From Burkholderiales bacterium (GTDB taxonomy: Bacteria; Pseudomonadota; Gammaproteobacteria; Burkholderiales; Burkholderiaceae_C), in assembly GCA_016703325.1 (NCBI GenBank), contig JADJCH010000018.1, positions 70,857 to 134,856 on the forward strand: a stretch of 64,000 bases of DNA. Direction: 5' to 3'. This document shows, one piece after another, positions 34,688-43,932 of this stretch (positions are counted from its first letter, which is position 1; each line of letters begins with the position of its first letter). The translations under genes and the position numbers were made by a program. The notes under the pieces were generated by a model, which saw nothing but the letters and a program-made list of their open reading frames with translations, was not told where the DNA came from and made no database searches.

Positions 34688-35827
34688 ATGCTGCGCCAGC
34701 ACCTCAAGCAACTCGCCTATCCACTGACCAGCCGGTACCTTTCCAATTGCTGCGTGGTGGAGGGGCCGCTCAAGGGCAGCGACGAGCGGGTGCGCGTGCT
34801 GCTGATCCACAACTGCCTGTTCAACCAGGAGTTGCGCAGCAGGCTGTTCGACACGTCGCAGGAGGTGGACCGTTTCCACCTGCCCACGTTCCAGCTGCGA
34901 CGGTGGTTGCACCGCAATCCTCACCGCGCCGACTTCGTCTGTGCGGTTCTGCCGCCGTGGTGCCACCACGCTTTCGAGGGGTTGCCCCATGTGGTGACCC
35001 GCGAAGAGGTGCGCCAGCTGATCCCCGTCCCCGGCAGCTGGGAGGAGCTGCGCCAGGGTTTCAGCCGCAAGAAGCGGCAGATCTCCAATCAGTTTGAACT
35101 CAAGAGCGGGCTGACCTGCCGGATCAGCCGGGACCTGCAGGACCTGGAATTTTTCTACCACCAGATGCATGTGCCACTGATCCGTCGCCGCTACGGGTCG
35201 CGGGCCGACCTCGACGACTGGAAAGCCATGCGCCGAGCCTTCGAGCAGGGCTTCCTGCTGTTGGTCCTGGCAGGCGACCAGCCCGTCGCAGGAGCGCTGT
35301 CGCAGAGGGCAGACAACCACCTGGTGTTTCGCCGCACCGGCGTGCTGCAGGGGGAAGAGGCCCACATCCGACGGGGAGCCCAGACGGCGCTGTACTACTT
35401 CCAGCTGCGGCTGGCACTGGAGTTGGGTCTGGATGCGGTGGACGCCATGAACAGCTTCCCCTTCCTGGACGACGGCGTCTTCCAGCACAAGGCCGACTGG
35501 GGGGCGGTGACGCTGCCGGATGAACAGGCCCGTCGCCGAGTCTTTCTCCTGACCAGTGAAAGTGCCGAGAAAAACGCCCGCTTCTTTGAAATCAACCCGA
35601 TGGTGGTGGAAGACGGTACGGGGCTGTGCGCAATGATCGGAACCCGTCGCCAACCGCTTCAGGAACTCTCGCCGGCCCAGTTGAGCACTCATTTCAGGCT
35701 GGATGGGCTGCATGGCCTGGGCGTGTGGGGTCTGGAAGGCCACCGCCACTTCGATCTGCGCATCCACGGGGCGACGCGCCGCGCCACGGGCAGTTCGCTG
35801 TCACCCATCCGCAACATCCCCCTCTGA
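34688..35827 (+). CDS. uncharacterised polysaccharide-locus protein, probable GNAT/FemAB-fold
   Basis: A 379-residue soluble protein. No firm family assignment is possible by eye. The C-terminal half resembles FemAB/GNAT acyltransferases: GSWEELRQGFSRKKRQI, then EQGFLLLVLAGDQPVAGAL and RRGAQTALYYFQLRLALEL before GLDAVDAMNSFPFLDDG. The ATG at 34688 (MLRQHLKQLAYPL) is preferred to an upstream ATG at 34565 whose product begins with an unconserved tail. The next gene, a deacetylase, starts 13 bases after its stop. It could decorate the polymer, but this is inference. Confidence 0.62.
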   Translation: MLRQHLKQLAYPLTSRYLSNCCVVEGPLKGSDERVRVLLIHNCLFNQELRSRLFDTSQEVDRFHLPTFQLRRWLHRNPHRADFVCAVLPPWCHHAFEGLPHVVTREEVRQLIPVPGSWEELRQGFSRKKRQISNQFELKSGLTCRISRDLQDLEFFYHQMHVPLIRRRYGSRADLDDWKAMRRAFEQGFLLLVLAGDQPVAGALSQRADNHLVFRRTGVLQGEEAHIRRGAQTALYYFQLRLALELGLDAVDAMNSFPFLDDGVFQHKADWGAVTLPDEQARRRVFLLTSESAEKNARFFEINPMVVEDGTGLCAMIGTRRQPLQELSPAQLSTHFRLDGLHGLGVWGLEGHRHFDLRIHGATRRATGSSLSPIRNIPL

Positions 35828-35839
35828 AAGCGTGAAACT

Positions 35840-36955
35840 GTGCCGAGCTCCACACTTGACTTGCACCCGGCACCGCGGCCCGCATCCCCAGCTCGGGACA
35901 ACGCAGCAGCCTTCCAGGAAAATCCGCAGCTTCCCGTGATCGATCCAAGCCGCCGGCGGCCCGTTGGCCGGCGCCCGACCCCTGCAATGCTCAAGTCCAT
36001 CGCCAAGGTCGCATTGACCGTCGACCCGATCTGGCGGGCCAGCTGTGCCACCTGGCGGCCGCTGGGTGTGTCGGTGCTGATGTACCACCGCATCCCGCCG
36101 GACACCGAGGTTTTCCCCGGCACCGCGGTGGACCAGTTTCGCCAGCAGATGCGGTGGTTGCGTGATTGCTGCGACCCGATCCACCCGGACCAGCTGCAGG
36201 AAGCTGCCGCGCACCCCACGCGCTGGAAACGCCCACCGGTGCTGGTCACCTTCGATGATGGCTACCGGGACTACCACGATCTGGCCTACCCCATCCTGGC
36301 CGAGCTGAAGATCACCTCCATCGTCTTCCTGGCCACCGGTGCGATCGATCGGCAGGAGATGATCTGGACCGACGACGTCAACTGGGTGGTTCACAAGACC
36401 TCCCGGCCGGAAGTGCGCCTGCCCTGGGATGCCACGCAGGTCCACCGCCCGACCCACCGGGACGCCCGCACGGCGCTGGGCCTGGCCTGCAAGAGCTTCC
36501 TCAAGGGCATCCCCAACCAGCAGCGGCTGGACTGGCTCGAGCAGCTCTATGCCGAACTGGGCGTCCATCCAGCGCACAGCGGACTGGAACGGCAGATGCT
36601 GAGCTGGGACGAGGTGCGTGCCGCCTCCGAGTACACCTGCTGGGGGGGGCACACCCACAACCACCCCATCCTTTCGCAGCTCGACGCCGGGCCGATGGAG
36701 GACGAGATCCGCATCTGCCGTGAACGCATCCTGGCGGAAACAGGTCGAGCACCCCGCTACTTTGCCTACCCGAACGGACGGGTCCAGGACTTCAACGCGA
36801 CCACACAGGCCCTTTTGGCCAGACATGGCTTCGAACTGGGGTTTTCCACCATCGAAGGCCTGCACAATCGGCAGGGCGACCGCTACGCGATCCGGCGCCA
36901 GCACACCGGTGCGGCCAATCTGGGGGAGTTCGCGATGCGGGTGCTGGGCCGCTGA
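35840..36955 (+). CDS. polysaccharide deacetylase (NodB domain)
   Basis: A carbohydrate esterase family 4 enzyme that removes N-acetyl groups from polysaccharide. The NodB motif TFDDG (137-141, counted from the GTG at 35840) with its metal-binding Asp is present, followed by the H-x3-H motif GGHTHNHP. It is 371 residues from the GTG, or 322 from the ATG at 35987 (MLKSIAKVAL). The GTG lies close to the upstream stop, consistent with coupling, but residues 1-49 look unconserved, so the ATG is the alternative. Confidence 0.85.
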   Translation: MPSSTLDLHPAPRPASPARDNAAAFQENPQLPVIDPSRRRPVGRRPTPAMLKSIAKVALTVDPIWRASCATWRPLGVSVLMYHRIPPDTEVFPGTAVDQFRQQMRWLRDCCDPIHPDQLQEAAAHPTRWKRPPVLVTFDDGYRDYHDLAYPILAELKITSIVFLATGAIDRQEMIWTDDVNWVVHKTSRPEVRLPWDATQVHRPTHRDARTALGLACKSFLKGIPNQQRLDWLEQLYAELGVHPAHSGLERQMLSWDEVRAASEYTCWGGHTHNHPILSQLDAGPMEDEIRICRERILAETGRAPRYFAYPNGRVQDFNATTQALLARHGFELGFSTIEGLHNRQGDRYAIRRQHTGAANLGEFAMRVLGR

Positions 36956-37033
36956 GGCCCGTGTCGGCCAGCCGGCCGAACAGCCCTCTGGCTGGCCCCC
37001 TCCTCCTCTGCTGCTGACCCCAAGGAATCTTTG

Positions 37034-38170
37034 ATGGAATGGCTGTTCTGGGCCGCACTGCTGTTTGTGGCCTACACCTACGCTGGTTATCCGCTGGCCA
37101 TCCAGTGGCTGGCACGCTGGCGGCCTGCCAGGGAACAACCCTGGAACCCGGGCGACGATGAAAGCCGCTGGCCGGAGTTGACCGTCGTCATCGCCGCCCA
37201 CAACGAGCAGGATCGGGTGCTCGCCAAAGTGGAGAACCTGCGTGCGCTGGACTACCCTGCGGGCCGCAAGCACATCCTGTTCGTCTCGGACGGATCCACC
37301 GACCTGACCAACGAACGGCTGGGAGCCCAGCCCGACGTCACCCTGGTGGTCTGCCCGCAACGCCGCGGCAAGCCGCACGCGCTCAACGAGGCCCTGCAGC
37401 GGGTGCAGACACCCGTGGTGGTGTTTGCCGATGTGCGGCAGATGATCGATGTGCAGGCGCTGCGCCACCTGGTGCGCCGCCTGATGCAGCCGGGCATCGG
37501 CGCCGTCAGTGGCGAGCTGGTGCATGTGCAGCCGGGCAGCCGGACCGCCGCCAACATTGGCCTGTACTGGCGCTATGAAAAGTGGATCCGCAAGGCCGAG
37601 GCCCGCTTCGCCTCCACCGTCGGCGCCACCGGCGCGTTGTACGCCATGCGGCGCGAGCACTACACACCGCTGGCCGACGACACCATCCTGGACGACTTCG
37701 AACAACCGATGCTGGTGGCCCGCCAGGGGTTGCGGGTGGTGTTCGAGTCCAACGCCGTGATGACCGACGAGCTGCAGGCCGAGATGGCCGGAGAGCGCAA
37801 ACGCAAGATCCGCACGCTCACCGGCAACTTCCAGTCCTTTGCACGGCACCCCTGGATGTTCTCGCCGGTGACCAATCCGCTGTGGTTGCAGTTCCTCTCA
37901 CACAAGGTCTTCCGGCTGCTGGTGCCGTATGCGCTGGCGCTGCTGCTGATCGCACCGCTGTTCTGTGACGGCGCCTTCTACCGGCTGTTCCTCGCCGCAC
38001 AGCTGCTGTTCTATGCGGCAGCCTGGTGGGGCAGCCGGTCGACGACGGCACGGCGCTCCCGGCTGGTGGCCTTTGCCGGCGTGTTCGTGGAGATGAACTG
38101 GGCCGCAGTGCTGGCGATGCGCACCTGGCTGGCGGGCGGTGTGAACGCCCGCTGGGAAAAGACCTCCTGA
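37034..38170 (+). CDS. membrane-bound glycosyltransferase family 2
   Basis: A 378-residue GT-A glycosyltransferase. An N-terminal membrane segment precedes the catalytic domain (VVIAAHNEQDRVLAKVEN, FVSDGSTDLT, GKPHALNEAL). The nucleotide-sugar-binding segment VVFADVRQMID and the TILDDFEQPM region are also typical. C-terminal membrane helices (about 294-310 and 320-340) suggest it acts at the inner-membrane cytoplasmic face, possibly as a processive or lipid-linked-intermediate enzyme. It follows the deacetylase by 78 bases. Confidence 0.9.
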   Translation: MEWLFWAALLFVAYTYAGYPLAIQWLARWRPAREQPWNPGDDESRWPELTVVIAAHNEQDRVLAKVENLRALDYPAGRKHILFVSDGSTDLTNERLGAQPDVTLVVCPQRRGKPHALNEALQRVQTPVVVFADVRQMIDVQALRHLVRRLMQPGIGAVSGELVHVQPGSRTAANIGLYWRYEKWIRKAEARFASTVGATGALYAMRREHYTPLADDTILDDFEQPMLVARQGLRVVFESNAVMTDELQAEMAGERKRKIRTLTGNFQSFARHPWMFSPVTNPLWLQFLSHKVFRLLVPYALALLLIAPLFCDGAFYRLFLAAQLLFYAAAWWGSRSTTARRSRLVAFAGVFVEMNWAAVLAMRTWLAGGVNARWEKTS

Positions 38171-38208
38171 ACGCCGCTGCAGCGCTCAAGACCCGCCTGA
38201 AGGATTCC

Positions 38209-39012
38209 GTGACCCGTCCGCTTGTCATCCTGATGTACCACGCGCTCTATGCCAACGAGCGCGAGCTGCAGGACATCACCCCTGAGGACCGCCCCTATGC
38301 GGTTTCCACCCAACGTTTTGCCGAACAGCTGCAGGCCATGCGCGATGCCGGCCTGCCTTTCGTCGACCCGGCCCGGCTGGGCGAACCACAGGTCCGCGAC
38401 GGCGGCGTGCTGCTCAGCTTCGACGATGGCCATGCGAGCAACTGCACCCACGCCCTGCCCGCCCTGGCGCGGCACGATGCCCGTGCGGTGTTTTTCATCA
38501 CCAGCGACTTTGTCGAGCGCCGCCCCGGGTTCTGCAGCTGGACCCAGCTGCGCGAGATGGCCGAAGCGGGCATGACGCTGGGCAGCCATGGCCGCAGCCA
38601 CCGCTTCCTCAACGACCTCGGCGACACCGAAGCGGTGGCCGAGTTGCGCGACTCCCGCGATGCCCTGCAGGACCGGCTGGGACAGGCCGTCGATCAGGTG
38701 TCCTTCCCGGGTGGACGCTACCGGGCCGAGCTGCTGCCGGCCTGGCGCCAGCTCGGCTACCGTTGGTTCCATTCCTCTGAAATCGGCTGCGTCCCGCCTC
38801 ACAAGCTCCTGTCAGGCGCCGATGGCACACTGCCGCGCCTGGCGATCCGCCAGGACACTTCGACCGCCACCTGCCTGACCATGGCCCGGGCAGACCGCCA
38901 GTGGCTGCTGAAGGCACGCGGTGTGGCCACAGCCAAGCAGTGGCTGCGACGCACCGCGGGCAACCGGCTCTATCACCTGCTGTATGAACGCCTCCATCGA
39001 TCGCGCGCCTGA
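38209..39012 (+). CDS. polysaccharide deacetylase (NodB domain), second copy in locus
   Basis: A 267-residue CE4-type deacetylase. It opens with PLVILMYHALYANE, contains the catalytic SFDDG (70-74) and the H-x3-H in LGSHGRSHRFLN. The GTG at 38209 is chosen because AAGGA lies four bases upstream. It begins 38 bases after the glycosyltransferase stop. Its last 29 bases overlap the start of the next gene. It is more compact than the first deacetylase and the two are not close copies. Confidence 0.85.
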   Translation: MTRPLVILMYHALYANERELQDITPEDRPYAVSTQRFAEQLQAMRDAGLPFVDPARLGEPQVRDGGVLLSFDDGHASNCTHALPALARHDARAVFFITSDFVERRPGFCSWTQLREMAEAGMTLGSHGRSHRFLNDLGDTEAVAELRDSRDALQDRLGQAVDQVSFPGGRYRAELLPAWRQLGYRWFHSSEIGCVPPHKLLSGADGTLPRLAIRQDTSTATCLTMARADRQWLLKARGVATAKQWLRRTAGNRLYHLLYERLHRSRA

Positions 39013-40579
39013 CCCCTCGGTTCACCCAGGACCGGGGCAGCTGCTGCGCCCGGACAGCGATCGGTCGGGTGAATCCACCGACGGCGCGGTGACGCAGGCG
39101 CTGGAGCAGGACTGGTGGCGCCCGCTGGTGGGCACCGGGCTCTTCCTGGGCGTTCCGGCGCTGTTGATCCTGCTGCCCAAGATCGCCGGCGCCGGCACAC
39201 CGGTGTCGGTGCTCTACCTGGTCGCAGGTGTGGCCGGTCTGGTGCTGGCGCTGCGGTCAATGTCCAACCCGGAGTGGCTGCTCGCCACGGTGATCCTGTA
39301 CCTGCCGCTGAGCAAGACCTACGTCGCACCGCTGGCCCCCGGGATCAACGGCACCAACGTGCTGGAGGTTCTGCTGCTGATGGCCTGGGCCTTCCAGTCG
39401 CGCCGTACCGCCCTCACCCGCGACCCCTCGCAACCGCCACTGCCGTTCACCCGGCTGGTGATGTGGTGGGCGGTGCTCAGCTTCGGCTCGATGATCACAG
39501 CCATGGTGAACTACGGCCCGTGGTTCATCACGGCCGACAAGCTGCCGCGGGTCAAGGCCTGGCTGGACCAGTTCATCGTCTTCTTTGCGGTACTGGCCCT
39601 GGTGCGCGACAGCGGTCGCGCCAAGCGGGTGGCCGTGTACATGGCGGTGGGGCTGACCATCGTGGTGATGTTCAGCTTCAATGAATGGCTGGAGAAGCGC
39701 TGGTACGACCGCATCGAGAAGGCCCGCCTGCTCGGCCCACACCAGCAGCCCAACGACCTGGGGGCCTTCATCGTCTACGCCTTTGGCATCCCGGGGGCCT
39801 GGGTGCTGTTTCGCATGTGGCGGCTGCGCACCTGGTTGATCGCCACGCCGGTGCTGTACATGGCCGCGCGGGTGCTGCTGGCCACCTTCTCCCGGGGGGC
39901 GGTGCTGGGGATGGGAGCCTTGACGGCCATGCTGCTGCTGCTGCGCGGCCGCATCCTGGCCGCAGTGCTGGCCGCCTCTGCCGCGCTGGTGGTGCAGGTC
40001 GCGCCGGAGCTGCTGCCGGAGTCGCTCACCGCCCGCATGTCGCAGACCCAGGACGAAGACAGCGGCGAGCTGGACAAGAGCTCGCAGACCCGCATCATCC
40101 TGTGGAACGCCGCCTGGAAGATCATGAAGGACTACCCGGTCACCGGGGCCGGCTTCATGACCTTTCCGGTGCTCAAGGACAGCTACGCCGAACTGCCGAC
40201 CTTGGAATCCGACAACCACAACATGTACTTCTACATCGGCTCGCAGATGGGCCTGCCGGCGCTGGCGGTGTTCGTGGCGCTCCTGCTGGGCATGGCCTAC
40301 ACCGGGGCCCGGCTGTACTGGAAATCACCGGATGAGGGCATCCGCATCATCGGTCTGGGGTGTGCCGCATCGGCAGCGGGCTGCGCAGCGATCAATGTCT
40401 TCGGTTCGCGCATGGTGGACATCGGCGTGAGCGCCTACGTCTGGATCATGCTGGCCATGCTGGCCCGGCTCTGGGCGCTGCACCTGGACGGAGAGCGTGC
40501 AAAAGCGGCTCAGCCCGCCCCATCGAACGCCTTGAATGCCGCCGACACCGCAGCCCGCTCCTCTGCACCTCGCTCATGA
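38984..40579 (+). CDS. O-antigen ligase/Wzy-type polymerase membrane protein
   Basis: A 531-residue membrane protein with about 10-12 hydrophobic segments. The central large loop contains TRIILWNAAWKIMKDYPVTG and the following GAGFMTFPVL, the Wzy_C (O-antigen ligase/polymerase) signature. It would polymerise repeat units or ligate chains to a lipid carrier at the periplasmic face. Start is the ATG at 38984, overlapping the deacetylase by 29 bases. The next gene overlaps by four bases (ATGA), so this is one operon. Confidence 0.85.
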   Translation: MNASIDRAPDPSVHPGPGQLLRPDSDRSGESTDGAVTQALEQDWWRPLVGTGLFLGVPALLILLPKIAGAGTPVSVLYLVAGVAGLVLALRSMSNPEWLLATVILYLPLSKTYVAPLAPGINGTNVLEVLLLMAWAFQSRRTALTRDPSQPPLPFTRLVMWWAVLSFGSMITAMVNYGPWFITADKLPRVKAWLDQFIVFFAVLALVRDSGRAKRVAVYMAVGLTIVVMFSFNEWLEKRWYDRIEKARLLGPHQQPNDLGAFIVYAFGIPGAWVLFRMWRLRTWLIATPVLYMAARVLLATFSRGAVLGMGALTAMLLLLRGRILAAVLAASAALVVQVAPELLPESLTARMSQTQDEDSGELDKSSQTRIILWNAAWKIMKDYPVTGAGFMTFPVLKDSYAELPTLESDNHNMYFYIGSQMGLPALAVFVALLLGMAYTGARLYWKSPDEGIRIIGLGCAASAAGCAAINVFGSRMVDIGVSAYVWIMLAMLARLWALHLDGERAKAAQPAPSNALNAADTAARSSAPRS

Positions 40580-41760
40580 CCGACCCTCGCCCCTCGCGCG
40601 CACTGCAGTCGCAACCCTCCGACGCCCGAGCAGACGATCGCTTCCAACCCCTGCGCATCTGGCTGGTGATCGACGGCTTCTACCCCTGGCCCGGTGGCAC
40701 CGAGAGCCAGGTCGCCACGCTGGCGCGGCTGTTCCAGCAGCGCGGCCACGCGGTGCGCATCATTGCGCCCCGGCTCGACCCGACCAAACCGCTGGACGAG
40801 ATGGTCGAGGGCGCACGGGTGACCCGCATCGACTACCCGAAGATCAAGGGGCTGGGTGCGGTGGCGCTGATCTTCAAGTTCATGGCCTTCCTGCTGAAGC
40901 ACCGCCGGCAGTTCGACGCCCTGCACATCCACATGGCCAAGAACCTGGCTGCCGCCACCGGCGCAGTGCGCGCCTGGCTGCCCTGCCCGGTGGTGGTGAA
41001 GATCTCCGGAGCCTGGGAGTTTGACGGCGGCGTGCTCGACCCCGCCCTGCACAACCACCCGGTCTACGCCACGCTGCGCCGGCTGATGCAGCGGCTGGAC
41101 ACCTTCCAGGCCATTTCGGTCGAGACCCAGAAGCGCCTGCTGGCCTCCGGCATGTCGGCCGACCAGGTGCGCTACATCCCCAACGCAGTGGACCTGTCGC
41201 TGTACGAACACGCGCCCCGCCACGACGGCCGGCTGCGGGTGGTCTACACCGGTCGCCTCACGCCGGTGAAGGGGGTGGACGTGCTGCTCAAGGCCTGGGC
41301 CCTGCTGCCCGACCGCAGCCGATTGGAACTGGTGCTGGTGGGCGACGGTCCGCAGCGCGCCGAGCTGGAGCAGTTCGTGGCCGACAACGGGCTGGGCGAC
41401 AGCGTGGTCTTTGCCGGCTGGACCAGCAACGTGCGCCCCGCGCTGCGTGAGGCGGATGTGTATGTGCAACCCTCGCTGAACGAAGGCCTGCCCAACTCGG
41501 TGCTGGAGGCCATGGCCGCCCGCCTGCCGGTGGTGGCCACCCGGGTGTCCGGCAACGAGGACCTGGTGCGCGAGGGTGTGAACGGCTACCTGGCCCCCGC
41601 CGGTGACCCGCGGGCCCTGGCCGAGGCGCTGGGCATGGCCCTGGCCACACCGGCAGCGCTGGAACGCATGGGCGAGGCCTCACGCCGCTTCGTCGAAGAA
41701 ACCTACGGCGCCGAGCGGGTGCTCGGCCTGCTTGAAGCGGCCTACCGCGGCCGCCATTGA
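40576..41760 (+). CDS. glycosyltransferase family 4
   Basis: A 394-residue retaining GT-B glycosyltransferase. Segments LVIDGFYPWPGGTESQVATL, RIIAPRLDP, VVKISGAWEF, the YTGRLTPVKGVDVLLKAW acceptor-to-donor region, and SLNEGLPNSVLEAMA with its conserved E-x7-E arrangement are family hallmarks. It starts at the ATG at 40576, overlapping the upstream stop by four bases. It lies just before the uronate epimerase. Substrate and acceptor are unknown. Confidence 0.92.
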   Translation: MTDPRPSRALQSQPSDARADDRFQPLRIWLVIDGFYPWPGGTESQVATLARLFQQRGHAVRIIAPRLDPTKPLDEMVEGARVTRIDYPKIKGLGAVALIFKFMAFLLKHRRQFDALHIHMAKNLAAATGAVRAWLPCPVVVKISGAWEFDGGVLDPALHNHPVYATLRRLMQRLDTFQAISVETQKRLLASGMSADQVRYIPNAVDLSLYEHAPRHDGRLRVVYTGRLTPVKGVDVLLKAWALLPDRSRLELVLVGDGPQRAELEQFVADNGLGDSVVFAGWTSNVRPALREADVYVQPSLNEGLPNSVLEAMAARLPVVATRVSGNEDLVREGVNGYLAPAGDPRALAEALGMALATPAALERMGEASRRFVEETYGAERVLGLLEAAYRGRH

Positions 41761-41784
41761 TTCCCTCCGATTCGAGTTCCGACC

Positions 41785-42792
41785 ATGAAGATCCTTGTCA
41801 CCGGCGCGGCCGGGTTCATCGGCATGCACACCTCACTGCGACTGCTGGAGCGCGGCGATCAGGTGGTGGGCATCGACAACCTCAACGACTACTACGACCC
41901 GGCGCTGAAAGCCGCCCGGCTGGAGCAACTGAAGGCACGGCCGGGCTTCCGTTTCGAGCGCATCGACGTGGCCGACCGCGCCGCGCTGGAGGCGCTGTTC
42001 AGCGCGGAACGCTTCGACCGCGTGGTGCACCTGGCCGCGCAGGCCGGCGTGCGTTACTCCATCACCCACCCGCATGCCTATGGGGAGGCCAACCTCACCG
42101 GCTTCCTGAACGTGCTGGAGTGCTGCCGCCAGCACCGGCCTGGCCACCTGGTCTACGCCAGCAGCTCCAGCGTGTACGGCGGCAATGAGAAGATGCCCTT
42201 CTCCGAGGCGGACGCGGTAGACCACCCGGTCAGCCTGTACGCCGCCACCAAGAAGGCCAATGAGCTGATGGCGCACACCTACAGCCACCTGTACGGTCTG
42301 CCGACCACCGGATTGCGCTTCTTCACCGTCTACGGCCCCTGGGGCCGGCCGGACATGGCCTACTTCTCATTCACCCAGGCCATCCTGGCGGGGCGGCCCA
42401 TCCAGGTGTTCAACCACGGACAGCTCCAGCGCGACTTCACCTACATCGACGACATCGTCGACGGTGTGGTGGCGGTGATGGACCGTCCGGCCGAGCCGGA
42501 TGCGGCCTTTGACGGCCAGTCACCCCACCCCGGACGCTCCCGCGCGCCGTACCGTGTGTTCAACATCGGCAACCAGGACCCGGTGGCCCTGGGCGAGTTC
42601 ATCGCCACCATCGAGACGGCGCTGGGCCACGAAGCCGTCAAGGAGATGCTGCCGATGCAGCCCGGCGACGTGCTGGCCACCTACGCCGACGTCAGTGCCC
42701 TGGCCGAGTGGACCGGGGTGAAACCGCGCACCTCGCTGAAGGACGGCATCGAGCGCTTCGTCGGCTGGTACCGCAGCCATTACGGCGCCTGA
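41785..42792 (+). CDS. UDP-glucuronate 4-epimerase (GAE type)
   Basis: Converts UDP-glucuronate to UDP-galacturonate. The 335-residue extended SDR protein has the NAD motif GAAGFIG (7-13), HLAAQAGVRYSI, the YAATKKANELMAHTYSHLYG catalytic segment and VYGPWGRPDMAYFSF, a combination specific for the nucleotide-sugar uronate epimerases (Cap1J/WbnF). The surrounding genes support a second uronic acid in the polymer. It ends the main plus-strand operon starting at 29646; convergent genes follow. Confidence 0.95.
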   Translation: MKILVTGAAGFIGMHTSLRLLERGDQVVGIDNLNDYYDPALKAARLEQLKARPGFRFERIDVADRAALEALFSAERFDRVVHLAAQAGVRYSITHPHAYGEANLTGFLNVLECCRQHRPGHLVYASSSSVYGGNEKMPFSEADAVDHPVSLYAATKKANELMAHTYSHLYGLPTTGLRFFTVYGPWGRPDMAYFSFTQAILAGRPIQVFNHGQLQRDFTYIDDIVDGVVAVMDRPAEPDAAFDGQSPHPGRSRAPYRVFNIGNQDPVALGEFIATIETALGHEAVKEMLPMQPGDVLATYADVSALAEWTGVKPRTSLKDGIERFVGWYRSHYGA

Positions 42793-42825
42793 CCCGCCCC
42801 CTGTCTGGGGACCCGACCTGCAACG

Positions 42826-43827
42826 TCAGCGCAGCAGGCTGCCCCGCGCACGGTAGCGCCCGGCGCGCACCCGGGCGGCATAGTCGGCCAGGGTGCAGCC
42901 CTGGAAGTCGCGCGAGATCACGGCGAAGAGCTGCTCCAGCTCATCGTAGAGGCGCTCGATGTCCGCCTCGGCCGGGAAGTTCGGGCTGCCGCCAGGCATG
43001 AACTCCGACGAGTGCAGCATGTACTCCAGGTAAGGAGCGCCCTCTTCGTGCACGTCCCGAACCAGTTGCAGCAGCTCGTCCCGGTTGCCGCGGCGTGAAC
43101 GCAGCCAACGCGACACCCGCAGCTTGGGACCCAGCACCGGCAGGCCCCCCAGGCCCCGCGGCAACCAGCCCAGACCCCGTCGCCAGCCGGGGCGGATGGT
43201 CATCGGCAGCTCGAGCAACGGGCTGCGGCCGGGGCGGGAGATGTCGTCCAGGTCCATGTAGTACGGACCGTCCGGAAAGGCGCTGTAGTCGGTGCCGCCA
43301 TGCTGAGCGGGGTCCCCCGGGGTGCCGGCCCAGGACACGGTGGGCGTGACCGAACAGTCCACCGCATACCCCAGCTCCACCAGCGTGCGGGCATACCGGG
43401 AGTCGAAGCTCCAGCGCCCCGCGCGATGGCTGAGCATCTTGGTCTGGAAGGTCTGCTCCAGCAGCCCGGTCATGTGCTGCACCTTGGCGCGCAGCACCTC
43501 GGTGGGGTACTCGATCAGGAAGGGCTGGTGCGTCAGGTCGTCGGCCGTCAGAGGCTGCAGCGGCGGAGAGTTCCAGGCGTGCAGGTGCATGCCGATCTCG
43601 CCGGTGTCGCGGCGGATGATGTCGCGCCCCAGCTCCTGCATCGCCGGGTCCAGCGCCATCTCATGGTTGGTGAGGTAGGTCGGCTTGAAGCCGTACTTCT
43701 CGCACAGGGCCTGGAAGCGGGGCAGGAAACGCGCATTGCGGGTCTCGGTCACCCGGGGGCGGTCCCAGGCGGCATCGCCCTCGGTGTCGATGGTGATCAG
43801 GAAGGCGCGTTCGGTCACGGTGCTCAT
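42826..43827 (-). CDS. polysaccharide deacetylase-like protein (third in locus)
   Basis: A 333-residue protein of the NodB/CE4 superfamily with a divergent motif: LITIDTEGDAAW in place of TFDDG, and GEIGMHLHAWNSPP with the metal-binding HxH-type segment, followed by SHRAGRWSFDSRYART. It may be of the WalW-like group. The ATG at 43827 (MSTVTERAF) is preferred; longer in-frame starts upstream to 43902 exist. It is on the minus strand, 106 bases downstream of the YdcF-like gene. Confidence 0.8.
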   Translation of the reverse strand: MSTVTERAFLITIDTEGDAAWDRPRVTETRNARFLPRFQALCEKYGFKPTYLTNHEMALDPAMQELGRDIIRRDTGEIGMHLHAWNSPPLQPLTADDLTHQPFLIEYPTEVLRAKVQHMTGLLEQTFQTKMLSHRAGRWSFDSRYARTLVELGYAVDCSVTPTVSWAGTPGDPAQHGGTDYSAFPDGPYYMDLDDISRPGRSPLLELPMTIRPGWRRGLGWLPRGLGGLPVLGPKLRVSRWLRSRRGNRDELLQLVRDVHEEGAPYLEYMLHSSEFMPGGSPNFPAEADIERLYDELEQLFAVISRDFQGCTLADYAARVRAGRYRARGSLLR

Positions 43828-43932
43828 CGGGGTCTGCGGTCGGGGCCGGTCGAAAACCATCGGCACGGGTTCAGGTTCAGGGAAGGCGGCCGCCACATAC
43901 AACGTCGGCAGGCTCTGTGGCGACGACAGCCG

